A DNA stretch of 64,000 nt from Lactobacillus kullabergensis (GTDB taxonomy: Bacteria > Bacillota > Bacilli > Lactobacillales > Lactobacillaceae): contig NZ_KQ033870.1 in assembly GCF_000967195.1 (NCBI RefSeq), positions 43,659-107,658 of the forward strand. The letters are read 5' to 3'. The stretch's first letter is position 1; each line of letters opens with the position of its first letter. This document shows positions 1 through 8,692 of the stretch, in pieces. The notes below the pieces were generated by a model. The model saw only the letters and a program-made list of their open reading frames with translations, was not told the origin of the DNA and made no database searches. The translations under genes were made by a program, and so were the position numbers.

Positions 1-1
1 T

Positions 2-1396
2 TTAATCTTAATTTCAGGCTTACTATTTAATTACTTAAAAACCGATGCAGTTAAGCAGATTAACACTAAGTTGAGAACTAAAGTGTTAAAGGGGATGCTG
101 CTAAATAAAGAAGAAGATAGTGCTAATTTAGGTTTTTTAACTAACGACTTTAAGTTATTAGAAACTAACCGTTATGAAGCTGAAATTGAAATTCTGATCT
201 ATACTTATACCGTTATTTTGGCGCTGGGTTATGCTTTATATTTAAATTGGTTTGTTACCTTGATTTATTTCGTGGGCTCAGCAATCCCTACAATCGTGTC
301 CAACTTTTTTCAAAAACCAATTCAAAAGGCTTCAGGTGATTGGACTAAGGCTAACGACAAGTATGTCAGCCAAACCAAAAACATTTTAGCTGGCACCAGT
401 ACTTTTAATTTATACGGCGAGCAAGACAATGCTGTTAAGCAAAATAAGAGTGCCGTTGAACGCCTGGAAGAAAAACTGGCCAAAATGAATGTGCTGAATA
501 ATAATACTAATACCTACCTTAATATTATCGCGATTGCCAGTGCATTTTTACTACCATTTGCTTTTGGGACATTATTGGTAGTCAATGGTCAAATAACATT
601 AGGAGCATTATTTGCCATCACTCAGCTTTCTAATTCTTTTGTTAATCCTATCCTGCAAATTTTAAATGAACGAAACAATTTATCTACCACTAAGGGTATC
701 GTTAACAAGATCAATCAATTTATTGCTAAAGGTGAGCAAAAGCCGCAAAACGGTGTTGCTACTGATGACTTTAAGCAATTAGAAGTGAAAAATCTGACTT
801 TAAAACGGCAGGATAAAGAATTAGCTAGTCAAATTAATTTTGCAGTTGCAAAAGGACAAAAGGTTGCGGTAATTGGACCTTCTGGCTCTGGTAAATCCAC
901 CATGCTCCAATATTTAATGTATGGCGATTATGGTCAGGCACAAGAAGAATTGCTTAATCAAAAGGCCGTTAAACCTGGTACTTTTACTAATTTGTTTGCA
1001 TATTCAAGCCAAAGCGCGGTCATCTTTGCCGACTCATTGTGGTTTAATCTTACTTTGGGTGCAGACATCCCCTTAGAAGAAGTAACAGCAGTTTGTGATC
1101 ATTTAGAACTGGGACAGCTGGTTAAAGAAAAAGGTTTTGACTATCAATTAGGTGATAATGCGGACCAATTATCCGGTGGACAATTAGCACGAATTGAACT
1201 GGCAAGGGCTATCTTAGCCAAACGACCAATTTTATTACTGGACGAAGTCAATGCATCATTGGACAAGGCAACTTCTCAGGCAATTCATGACTACTTGTTT
1301 GCGTCTAACTTCACTTTCATTGAGGTTATTCACCACTATGAACCGGCAGAATTAAAACGTTATGATGCCGTAATTGACTTTAATGATTATGTTTAG
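2..1396 (+). CDS. ABC transporter, fused permease/ATPase, 5' end outside window
   Basis: The reading frame is open from base 2 and continues upstream of the window, so this is the 3' part of a gene; the first in-window candidate start (TTG at 71) is not needed. The N-terminal half holds membrane segments of an exporter-type transmembrane domain. The C-terminal half is an ABC ATPase with Walker A GPSGSGKST, signature LSGGQ, Walker B ILLLDEVNA and the switch His in EVIHHYE. It resembles the exporter at 12918-14516 in both halves, so the two look like paralogs. The substrate cannot be read from sequence; peptides, lipids or drugs are usual for this class. A bidirectional terminator follows. Confidence 0.85.
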   Translation, partial: LILISGLLFNYLKTDAVKQINTKLRTKVLKGMLLNKEEDSANLGFLTNDFKLLETNRYEAEIEILIYTYTVILALGYALYLNWFVTLIYFVGSAIPTIVSNFFQKPIQKASGDWTKANDKYVSQTKNILAGTSTFNLYGEQDNAVKQNKSAVERLEEKLAKMNVLNNNTNTYLNIIAIASAFLLPFAFGTLLVVNGQITLGALFAITQLSNSFVNPILQILNERNNLSTTKGIVNKINQFIAKGEQKPQNGVATDDFKQLEVKNLTLKRQDKELASQINFAVAKGQKVAVIGPSGSGKSTMLQYLMYGDYGQAQEELLNQKAVKPGTFTNLFAYSSQSAVIFADSLWFNLTLGADIPLEEVTAVCDHLELGQLVKEKGFDYQLGDNADQLSGGQLARIELARAILAKRPILLLDEVNASLDKATSQAIHDYLFASNFTFIEVIHHYEPAELKRYDAVIDFNDYV

Positions 1397-1430
1397 GATA
1401 TGGTTTCATATAAAAAATATTATGGTAAAT

Positions 1431-1468
1431 AAAAAGCTTACTTCTTTTTACAAAAAGTAAGCTTTTTT
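1431..1468. terminator. Bidirectional terminator between convergent genes
   Basis: The inverted repeat AAGCTTACTT / AAGTAAGCTT is flanked by an A-run on the left and a T-run on the right. It can therefore end transcription of the ABC gene on + and of the small membrane protein on -. Confidence 0.8.
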
Positions 1469-1510
1469 GTATGTATATAAAATCATTAACTGAACTTTTT
1501 GGCAGCATCT

Positions 1511-1906
1511 TTATTTAATTTCCTCAATAATCAGACCACTCCGGAAATTAAAAATTAATTCAATAAACAAAAAGATTAAAAAGATAATAATTGCTGAAAC
1601 ATTTTGTGAAAAAGGGACATAGCTTTTAATCATAGGCGGAATTAATAATAAAGCAGCAATCATAACAGCTATTAAGCCTGCTGATTTTGGATTCGGAATA
1701 ACTTTATAATGAGCGTCAGTATTATTAATAATCATTTTGGCTGAGCGATTTAATAGGCCTTGAGTTAGTTGCAGCGTGTCCCCTTTTTTTAAATTTAATT
1801 TTAAAGCATAGCCAGCCGCAATACCTCCTACTCTTAAACCGTTAACTATTACAGTTGTGGGTTTGCCCATTGAAATATTACTTTTTGATCGTTGAACTGT
1901 AATCAT
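1511..1906 (-). CDS. Small membrane protein of unknown function
   Basis: This 131-residue protein is not one I recognise. Residues 1-65 look like a small all-beta cytosolic or surface domain: alternating hydrophobic residues, a turn at VNGLRVGG and the pattern LKKGDTLQL. Two or three hydrophobic segments follow at about residues 73-120 and a short charged tail ends the protein. The N-terminal pattern recalls PEGA-like beta-sandwich domains, but that is only an impression. It stands alone, convergent with the ABC gene and divergent from the PTS operon. Confidence 0.6.
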   Translation of the reverse strand: MITVQRSKSNISMGKPTTVIVNGLRVGGIAAGYALKLNLKKGDTLQLTQGLLNRSAKMIINNTDAHYKVIPNPKSAGLIAVMIAALLLIPPMIKSYVPFSQNVSAIIIFLIFLFIELIFNFRSGLIIEEIK

Positions 1907-1996
1907 ACCGTTACACTTTCTTTAATAATAGATGTTTAAGATTAGCTTATTAATAAAACAGGTTAATGTCAATCTTGTTTACTAAAAAAAATTATG

Positions 1997-2025
1997 TTTA
2001 CAAAACAAAATATATAAACTATAAT
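1997..2025 (+). promoter_or_regulatory. Sigma-A promoter of the mannose-family PTS operon
   Basis: The -35 box TTTACA (1997-2002) and -10 box TATAAT (2020-2025) are separated by 17 bases, giving an expected transcript start near 2032. It is the only strong promoter match ahead of the IIB gene. Confidence 0.8.
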
Positions 2026-2040
2026 TTTGGTGTAAGTAAA

Positions 2041-2054
2041 TGTAAGCGATAACA
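2041..2054 (+). promoter_or_regulatory. cre site (CcpA operator)
   Basis: TGTAAGCGATAACA matches the catabolite-response consensus TGWAANCGNTNWCA at every defined base. It lies about 10 bases after the predicted transcript start and directly before the ribosome site, where bound CcpA would block transcription, so glucose repression of the operon is expected. Confidence 0.85.
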
Positions 2055-2072
2055 AGAAGGAGGTAATGAATT

Positions 2073-2564
2073 GTGCAGTTAGTTAATGTGAGAGTTGATA
2101 GCCGTTTGATTCATGGTCAAGTGGCTCGTGTATGGACTGGGCAATTAGGTGCAGAACGCTTAATGGTAGTTGGCGATAAAGTATCTAAGGATGACTTGGA
2201 AAAAACAGCTTTAAAATTAGCTCGTCCCACTCAAGCAGCTTTAAGTATTTTGCCACCAGATCGTGCAAGTAACAATATTGTTCAAGGACGCTATGCTGAC
2301 CAAAAAATATTTATTATTACTCGTGAACCAGAGGCTCTGGTTAAGATGGTCGACGCAGGTGTACCAATTAAAGAAGTTAATGTTGGTAACTTGCCAAGTG
2401 GTGAAGGCAGACTGCAATTGTTCAAGAGCGTGGGAGTTAATGACGAAGAAATAAAGGCTTTTAAGGAACTTGATGCTCGGGGAGTAAAGCTTTATCACCA
2501 GATGGTGCCAAACGATCCTAGAGAAGACTTTATGTCTGAATTAAATAAACGGATGGAGAAATAA
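2073..2564 (+). CDS. PTS mannose/sorbose-family IIB
   Basis: The 163-residue protein is a mannose-family (EIIB-man/sor) phosphocarrier that passes phosphate from IIA to the incoming sugar. The active-site histidine is His14 in DSRLIHGQV. A GTG at 2073 follows a strong AAGGAGG at the right distance; the ATG at 2065 is out of frame and soon stops. The genes for IIC and IID follow directly, so this is the first gene of an operon. No mannose-type IIA is fused or adjacent, so phosphate must come from a IIA coded elsewhere. The sugar is unknown. Confidence 0.92.
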   Translation: MQLVNVRVDSRLIHGQVARVWTGQLGAERLMVVGDKVSKDDLEKTALKLARPTQAALSILPPDRASNNIVQGRYADQKIFIITREPEALVKMVDAGVPIKEVNVGNLPSGEGRLQLFKSVGVNDEEIKAFKELDARGVKLYHQMVPNDPREDFMSELNKRMEK

Positions 2565-2566
2565 TA

Positions 2567-3400
2567 ATGAATTCATTGAGTGTAGTTCAAATAATTTTGC
2601 TGTCTTTGTTTGCTTTCTTCCAAATCAATGAAATTATCACAGTTGGTATTGGTTTTGGTAACCCAGTTAACGCTGGATTAATTGCAGGACTAATTGTTGG
2701 TGATATGAAATTAGGTTTGGCCGTAGGAGCAACATTGCAGTTAATGATATTAGGTGTCGGTACCTTTGGTGGTGCTTCGATTCCTGATTATGCCACCGGA
2801 GCAATCATAGGTACTGCAATTGCGCATATTTCAGGAAAAGGCATTAACTATGGTATTGGTGTTGCTATTCCAGTGGGTCTATTGATGGTGCAACTTGATA
2901 TTTTGGCTCGTTTTGCTAATACCTATTTTGCACACAGAATAGATAAGGCAATCGATCGTAACGATGATAAAGCTGTTGTACGAAATAGTCTTTATGGGGC
3001 TATTCCGTGGGGGCTTTCAAGGTCGGTTCCTGTACTGTTAGTGTTGATTTTTGGTGAAGCATTTGTCAAAAATGTACTGAACTATATGCCACAGTGGCTA
3101 ATGGGTGGATTAAAATCTGCCGGAACTATGTTACCAGCAGTTGGTATTGCTATCTTAATGCATTACTTGCCTATTAAGAAATTTGGTGCATACATGATTT
3201 TTGGCTTTGTAGCCGCTGCTTATTTAAACGTACCGATGCTTGGTGTTGCACTTGTCGGAGTCGGCTTTGCCATTAATCATTATAATTCTATCATTCATGA
3301 CAAAAACCAGTCTGGTAGCGGTAGCAATGGCTTAGATACAGAAAAAGCTGCTGAAATGGGTGTTGATGATAAAGGAGTAATTACCGGTGATGAAGAATAA
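2567..3400 (+). CDS. PTS mannose/sorbose-family IIC
   Basis: This 277-residue membrane protein is the IIC channel subunit of the mannose family. It has many hydrophobic helices and the family stretch GFGNPVNAGLIAGLIVGD near residue 30. The ATG sits two bases after the IIB stop, with its ribosome site inside the IIB end. The tail, rich in Gly, Ser and Asp after residue 245, is longer than the core needs and may be a flexible cytosolic extension. It works with IIB and IID as one permease. Confidence 0.9.
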   Translation: MNSLSVVQIILLSLFAFFQINEIITVGIGFGNPVNAGLIAGLIVGDMKLGLAVGATLQLMILGVGTFGGASIPDYATGAIIGTAIAHISGKGINYGIGVAIPVGLLMVQLDILARFANTYFAHRIDKAIDRNDDKAVVRNSLYGAIPWGLSRSVPVLLVLIFGEAFVKNVLNYMPQWLMGGLKSAGTMLPAVGIAILMHYLPIKKFGAYMIFGFVAAAYLNVPMLGVALVGVGFAINHYNSIIHDKNQSGSGSNGLDTEKAAEMGVDDKGVITGDEE

Positions 3401-4223
3401 TACTACTGAAAAAACTACGACAACACAGAGTCATAAGTTAACTAAAAAAGATATTCGTAGCGCTAACTTACGCTGGATTTTTACCTCCGCACTAAGCTGG
3501 AACTACGAAACTATGATGGCTCCAGGCTATGTTGGTTCACAAATGCCAATTTTACGTAAGTTATATGGTGATAAGCCTGAAGATATGAAGAAAATGATGC
3601 GTGTGCAGTCTGAGTACTTTAATACCAGTCCGCATATGGGCTCCATTATCCAAGGTGTCGACATTGCTCTGGAAGAAAAAGAGGGAATTGATTCAGTTGA
3701 TGGTGTAAGAGGTATTAAAACTGGACTTATGGGACCATTTGCTGCTGTAGGTGACACCTTATTAGGTACCGTTCAATCCACTATTTTTGGTGCGATTGCA
3801 TCATACATGGCTCTTAAAGGCAACCCGTTTGGTGCTATTTTATGGATGGTTGCATTAGGCGTTATCTACATTTGGGCTTATACTTGGATGCCATTTGCCT
3901 ATAAACAAGGGGTCAACCTGGTTACTTCAATGAGCTCTAAGCTTAACGCATTGACTGATTCAGCAACCCTGCTAGGAGTGACGGTTGTAGGAGCTTTGAT
4001 TCCAACTGTTATTACTTTAAAAATCCCGTTTATCTTTAGAGCTGGAAAAGTTTCGATGAAGCTGCAGGATATTTTTAATCAGATTATGCCATCGCTTCTG
4101 CCAGTTTTACTAGTTGCCTTTATTTATTGGCTGCTTGATCGTAAACATATGAACTCTACTAGAGCAACTTGGTTTGTTCTAATATTGGCTATTATTTTAT
4201 TCAATTTAAAAGTTGTTGCATAA
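3390..4223 (+). CDS. PTS mannose/sorbose-family IID
   Basis: IID is the second membrane subunit of mannose-family permeases. The family features are visible: SWNYETMMAPGY near the N-terminus, the long amphipathic stretch ending in GIKTGLMGPFAAVGDTL, and C-terminal hydrophobic helices. The gene overlaps the IIC end. A GTG at 3387 is in frame, but the ATG at 3390 is better spaced from AAAGGAG. Length (277 residues) is normal for the family. Confidence 0.9.
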   Translation: MKNNTTEKTTTTQSHKLTKKDIRSANLRWIFTSALSWNYETMMAPGYVGSQMPILRKLYGDKPEDMKKMMRVQSEYFNTSPHMGSIIQGVDIALEEKEGIDSVDGVRGIKTGLMGPFAAVGDTLLGTVQSTIFGAIASYMALKGNPFGAILWMVALGVIYIWAYTWMPFAYKQGVNLVTSMSSKLNALTDSATLLGVTVVGALIPTVITLKIPFIFRAGKVSMKLQDIFNQIMPSLLPVLLVAFIYWLLDRKHMNSTRATWFVLILAIILFNLKVVA

Positions 4224-4429
4224 AACATAGAAATTTAAAAATAATCAGATTATCTGCTGAAAAAAGCCTGTTGCAAAATTAAGCGGGTAAATTGAGAAAA
4301 CGCGGATGTATTGACAATAATGATACAACCGTATTTTCTTTGATTTACAAAAAATATTTGATAGCATAATTGCAAAAATGCTGTAATAGCAGATTGTGTT
4401 TAGATTATCAGGTTCTAAAGTTTATATTT

Positions 4430-4461
4430 TTAAAACGAATTTTAATAGCACCTGTTATAAT
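4430..4461 (+). promoter_or_regulatory. Promoter and candidate self-operator of the LacI gene
   Basis: A -10 box TATAAT lies at 4456-4461. The inverted repeat TTAAAACGAATTTTAA (4430-4445), with a CG near its centre as in LacI-family operators, covers the expected -35 region. Repression by the gene's own product is an inference. The same motif was not seen ahead of the PTS operon. Confidence 0.4.
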
Positions 4462-4489
4462 AACCAAATATGAAAGATGAGAAAATAAA

Positions 4490-5500
4490 ATGGCTAATAT
4501 CAGACAGGTAGCTCAGTTAGCAGGTGTTTCGGCTGGTACAGTTTCACGAATCTTAAATAATGACGCTTCCCTAAGTGTAACTGATCAAACGCGTTTAAAA
4601 GTTTTGGCAGCTACTAAAAAGTTAAATTATCATACAAAAAATAAAAGTAAAAAGAGTCCCGTCATTGGCGTGCTGACAACTATGAATTTAGACCAAGTAG
4701 CAGAATATACGTATTATCAGCAAGTAAAGCAGGGGATTATTGAAGAACTTAAAAAAGAGAAAATGACGTTAAGTTCGATCTACTATTTGAATAAATCTTT
4801 AGATAATTCATTTTGGGATGGACTGTATTATTGGGACGGCGTGATTGTTATCGGCGGCTTGTCCGAATCAGCCATTAGCGAACTAAAAAAATTAAACTCT
4901 AATATCGTCATTATTGAAGCAAGATATAAAAATAATTCCGTCAAGCTGGTTAATGCTAATTTAACTGCCGGAGTAAAAGAAGCTTTAACACAACTAGAAA
5001 AATTTGCTCAAACCAATATTGTATATGTTGGTGGTCCCCGTTATATGACTAATTTGCAAGGAGAAAAAACTCAAGCAAAAGGTGAGGTTCGTTTAAATTG
5101 CTATCGGGAGTGGATGAAACTGCATGATCAAGATGAATGTTCAATTCTTACTCCGGGTTGGAGCATTGAAGATGGCGTCCAGGCGGGTAAAGAAATTGCA
5201 CAATCACCTACTTTACCCAAAGGAATTTTAGCTGGAAATGATCAATTGGCAATTGGAATAATGCAGGAATTGCATACAAAAGGTTTTCATGCTCCTGCCG
5301 ATTACCATATTATTGGGTTCGATAATATTCAAATGGCGCAATATTATATTCCCAGATTGTCATCAGTTTCTGTTCCGGAAAAAGACCTAGGTATAACTGC
5401 TGTCCATTTAATTAGAGAAGACATAATAGAAAAAAAGACGCGCGCCGCTACAACGTTATTAGAAGTTAAACTAATTTTGCGAGAAAGTACTGGTAATTAG
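4490..5500 (+). CDS. LacI-family transcriptional regulator
   Basis: The 336-residue protein has the LacI helix-turn-helix at its N-terminus (VAQLAGVSAGTVSRILNND, about residues 6-25) and a periplasmic-binding-like effector domain from about residue 58 (VIGVLTT...), ending with the usual PRLSSVSVP stretch. It is of the EbgR/MsmR/RafR type that senses sugars. It lies between the mannose-family PTS and two DUF4874/DUF4832 genes, 14 bases ahead of the first of these, so it probably controls that pair and perhaps the PTS. Its effector is unknown. Confidence 0.9.
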   Translation: MANIRQVAQLAGVSAGTVSRILNNDASLSVTDQTRLKVLAATKKLNYHTKNKSKKSPVIGVLTTMNLDQVAEYTYYQQVKQGIIEELKKEKMTLSSIYYLNKSLDNSFWDGLYYWDGVIVIGGLSESAISELKKLNSNIVIIEARYKNNSVKLVNANLTAGVKEALTQLEKFAQTNIVYVGGPRYMTNLQGEKTQAKGEVRLNCYREWMKLHDQDECSILTPGWSIEDGVQAGKEIAQSPTLPKGILAGNDQLAIGIMQELHTKGFHAPADYHIIGFDNIQMAQYYIPRLSSVSVPEKDLGITAVHLIREDIIEKKTRAATTLLEVKLILRESTGN

Positions 5501-5514
5501 TTTGGGAGGAAAAA

Positions 5515-6942
5515 ATGGAAAATTATTATCCTAAGCAGTTAAGTGGAGATCAAACGAAGATTTTACTCACAAACCCTGATCGTGGTTTTCGCTTTGAAGT
5601 TTATTTGGATGTAAAAACGGGTAAGAGCATATATGAATATGCGGATGAAGATGCTATTGCTGCGTTAAAAAGAGAAGCATCACTGTATACAGACGATCAG
5701 CCACGAATAGTGCAGGTTTATTTTTACTTAACAGGTTACCAGCATGATCCACTGGATGCACAAGCTTTTAACCATATGAGTGCATTTTTTGAGGAACTGG
5801 CTAAATTAAATTTAAAAGCATTGCTTCGTTTTGCTTATGTTTCTGAAGATAAAAGGCCTTATAGACAGGCTCCTAGTGTGCAGAGAGTAGAGCAGCACTT
5901 GGAACAGTTATCTGGCTGGCTCCACGAACATCGCAAGCAAATTCATGCCTTACAGGCAGGCATTATTGGACCTTGGGGAGAATGGTCTGCCCATGCTCGT
6001 GAGACAACTGATGAATCAGCAATTTTACATAGTTTGCTGTTAAATTCTCCTCAAGATCTAACTGTACAAGTACGTTATTTAAATATAAAAAATCGTAATA
6101 TAGATGTTGCTGAAAAAGAGAATGAACAACGAATTGGTTTTCACGATGACTTTTTAATTGGTATTGGACATGAGTGGAATACAGCGGGTAAAAATCATGA
6201 TTCGAATGAGTATCAACAATTAATAAGAGATTCAAAAACGACAATCGTTGATGGCGAAAGTATCTGGCTATTTGCCAATCCTATGTATTTAAAAACAAAA
6301 TACGTAGATCCTGAATTGACCACACAAAGAATGGTTGAAAATCATTTTACTACCTTAAGTATTGCGCATAATTACCATGAGATAAAAACTAATTCATATT
6401 ATAATGTGACCTTAGAAAATGAATTAAAAAGAACTGGCAAACCAGAGGGGCTTAAATTTCCTCAAATGGGCTCATTTGAATATTGGAAGCATGTTCCTGT
6501 TACGCCTGATTTATTAGATAAAAAGCATTGGCCGTATCAAAAATCATGGTTTTTGGATCAAAAGAATCAGACAATTGAACGTAATTATTTTGAATATTTG
6601 CGAGATTATTTAGGCTACCGTTTAGAAGTTAAACAAATTAGTTATAACTCCGCTTTAAATGCTGCCGTTTATCTCACACTGAAGAATACCGGCTTCGCCG
6701 CTCCTCTGGCTTTGAAACAAATAGAGTTATTTGCTGTAGATCAACAGCAGAATATTATTGGTAAGGCTTTCGTTGAAAAAAGTGCTTTACAAACTAACCG
6801 AGAAATAAATACGGTTATCCCATTAATAAAACATAATCAACCTGATAAAGTCGGAGTTAGGCTGCAGGCTACTAATAACAGCACAGCACGTCTTGCCAAT
6901 GTTTGTCAGTGGGTAGATGGTATTAATTGGTTTAAATTGTAA
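5515..6942 (+). CDS. DUF4874/DUF4832 protein, cytosolic, putative glycoside hydrolase
   Basis: The 475-residue protein has no signal peptide. The first two thirds resemble DUF4874 (NPDRGFRFEVYLDVKTG near the start, QVYFYLTGY, LRFAYV) and the rest DUF4832. The pattern suggests a (beta/alpha)8 barrel plus a C-terminal beta domain from about residue 375. Glu156 in GPWGEW and Glu248 in VDGE sit where retaining glycosidases keep their acid/base and nucleophile, and both are conserved in the secreted paralog next door. A strong GGGAGG precedes the ATG. To my knowledge no activity is established for the family; hydrolase function is inferred. Confidence 0.75.
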   Translation: MENYYPKQLSGDQTKILLTNPDRGFRFEVYLDVKTGKSIYEYADEDAIAALKREASLYTDDQPRIVQVYFYLTGYQHDPLDAQAFNHMSAFFEELAKLNLKALLRFAYVSEDKRPYRQAPSVQRVEQHLEQLSGWLHEHRKQIHALQAGIIGPWGEWSAHARETTDESAILHSLLLNSPQDLTVQVRYLNIKNRNIDVAEKENEQRIGFHDDFLIGIGHEWNTAGKNHDSNEYQQLIRDSKTTIVDGESIWLFANPMYLKTKYVDPELTTQRMVENHFTTLSIAHNYHEIKTNSYYNVTLENELKRTGKPEGLKFPQMGSFEYWKHVPVTPDLLDKKHWPYQKSWFLDQKNQTIERNYFEYLRDYLGYRLEVKQISYNSALNAAVYLTLKNTGFAAPLALKQIELFAVDQQQNIIGKAFVEKSALQTNREINTVIPLIKHNQPDKVGVRLQATNNSTARLANVCQWVDGINWFKL

Positions 6943-6956
6943 CTGGGGAATAACTC

Positions 6957-8423
6957 ATGAAAAAAATATTTAAAAAGCTAACTTTAATAACTGCATTTTT
7001 AGGGTTACTTTTATTTCAAAATCAGCAAAATTTGTGTTCAGTTAAGGCTGCAACTATTTCTGAATATGACGAAAAGCCTCTAACAGAGCAGCAAAATCAA
7101 GAAATGGCTAACAATAGCGATCGTGGCTTTCGCTTAGAGTTAAATTTAAATGTTAAAACCGGCATGGGACTATGGGGTAATGCGGATAAAACAGGAATAG
7201 CGCAAATGCAAAATGCGATAGCTACATTTGCTGATGATAATCCGCGACTTACACAAGTATACTTTTATCTGACTGATTATAAAGATAAGCCACTAGATCA
7301 AACTGCCTTTAATAATATGGATCAATATTTCCAAAAGTTGAAGCAAAACCATTTACAGGCTGTATTACGTTTTGCCTATATTTGGGATGATGCTCATCCT
7401 AAATCTCAGGAACCTACAACTGAGCAAGTGGTTGCACATATTAAGCAACTAGCTCCCTGGATTGCTCAGCATCGTGATCAAATAGCTAATTTACAAGCTG
7501 GATTTATTGGAGCTTGGGGAGAATGGGACAGCGGAGCCCGTAGCCGTATGAATGAAAAAGCAATTCTGCAGGCATTATTAGCCAATACTCCTAAAGATTT
7601 ATTTATCCAAGTCAGATATTACAATATCAAGTCACGAAATGTTGATCCCCAGAGTTCTGACTGGCAAAGAGTTGGATTTCATGATGATTACTTGATTGGT
7701 CGCCCTCATGTGTGGAATACTGCAGGTGCAGATCCTAATTCTGCTGAATGGAAGGCGATGGCAGAACAATCTCAGACTGTACCGGTTGACGGTGAAATGA
7801 TTTGGGGTTCTGCCAATGCATCAGACAATAACGGTCAGTTAATTTCTGCACCACTGATTGCTCACCGTCTTGCAGTTCATCATTTTACTTCATTGAGTAT
7901 AGCTCATAATTACAAAGAAGATGGCAAAGACTATTCTTTGAGTGCTTGGAAACGGCAACTAGTAACGCCTGCACTTTTAGACCAATATAAATTACCATAT
8001 CAAAAATCATGGTTTAAAGATACTAATGATAATGAAATAAGTCGTTCTTGGTATGAATATATTAGGGATTATCTGGGTTACCGCTTAGCAGTTAAAGATA
8101 TTAGCTATCAAGCAGATGGGCAGAATATTGACTATCAAGTTAATCTAACTAATTATGGCCTGGCTGCTCCAGTTTTAATTAATAACGCAGAACTGGTATT
8201 ACTGGATGAATCTAAAAATGTAGTGGCTGCTAAGGACGTAACTGATATTGCTCATTTGCAGTCTTTGCAAATTTTACCAATCAAATGGCAGATAGATAAA
8301 ACCTTAGTCAGTCAGGCAAAATATTTAGCCTTTAAATTTACTGGTTACAGTAATACGGGAAACCGCCTGGCAAACAATATAGCTTTTGATGATGGGTATA
8401 ATTATTTGCTGACGCTTAAATAA
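6957..8423 (+). CDS. DUF4874/DUF4832 protein, secreted, putative glycoside hydrolase
   Basis: This 488-residue paralog of the preceding gene starts with a signal peptide: charged MKKIFKK, a hydrophobic core, and a likely cut after SVKA near residue 31. There is no lipobox Cys and no sortase motif, so it is probably released or loosely held at the wall. The key positions match its neighbour: Glu189 in GAWGEW, the GFHDD stretch, Glu280 in VDGE, and SIAHNY. It lies 14 bases after the cytosolic copy. One copy outside and one inside would fit cleavage of a substrate before and after uptake. Confidence 0.75.
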   Translation: MKKIFKKLTLITAFLGLLLFQNQQNLCSVKAATISEYDEKPLTEQQNQEMANNSDRGFRLELNLNVKTGMGLWGNADKTGIAQMQNAIATFADDNPRLTQVYFYLTDYKDKPLDQTAFNNMDQYFQKLKQNHLQAVLRFAYIWDDAHPKSQEPTTEQVVAHIKQLAPWIAQHRDQIANLQAGFIGAWGEWDSGARSRMNEKAILQALLANTPKDLFIQVRYYNIKSRNVDPQSSDWQRVGFHDDYLIGRPHVWNTAGADPNSAEWKAMAEQSQTVPVDGEMIWGSANASDNNGQLISAPLIAHRLAVHHFTSLSIAHNYKEDGKDYSLSAWKRQLVTPALLDQYKLPYQKSWFKDTNDNEISRSWYEYIRDYLGYRLAVKDISYQADGQNIDYQVNLTNYGLAAPVLINNAELVLLDESKNVVAAKDVTDIAHLQSLQILPIKWQIDKTLVSQAKYLAFKFTGYSNTGNRLANNIAFDDGYNYLLTLK

Positions 8424-8440
8424 ATAGTTGTAAAAAGACA

Positions 8441-8487
8441 AAAACCAATAAATTACGCTTTAAACGATGATTTATCGGTTTTTTTAT
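8441..8487 (+). terminator. Terminator after the DUF4874/DUF4832 pair
   Basis: The repeat AAACCAATAAAT / ATTTATCGGTTT is followed by a T-run, which marks the end of the LacI-hydrolase unit. Confidence 0.7.
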
Positions 8488-8692
8488 TTATGATAAAAAT
8501 TAAAGGCTAAATTCACCTGTTTTCTCAATCCTAATTATCATATATGCAATTGTGCTGAGTTTATTATAAATTCATGATTATAAATGGTACTTAAGAAACT
8601 AGCTTTGCTTTTAGCTATAATAGAGCTAAATAAAATATGATAAAATCATTGTTAATTACTTTTCATTTTTAGTAAATCAGGTAGGCATTTCC

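Noticed and set aside
4224..4489. Terminator or second promoter in the gap before the LacI gene
   Set aside because: A TTGACA at 4311 has no matching -10 at normal spacing, and no stem with a T-run was found.
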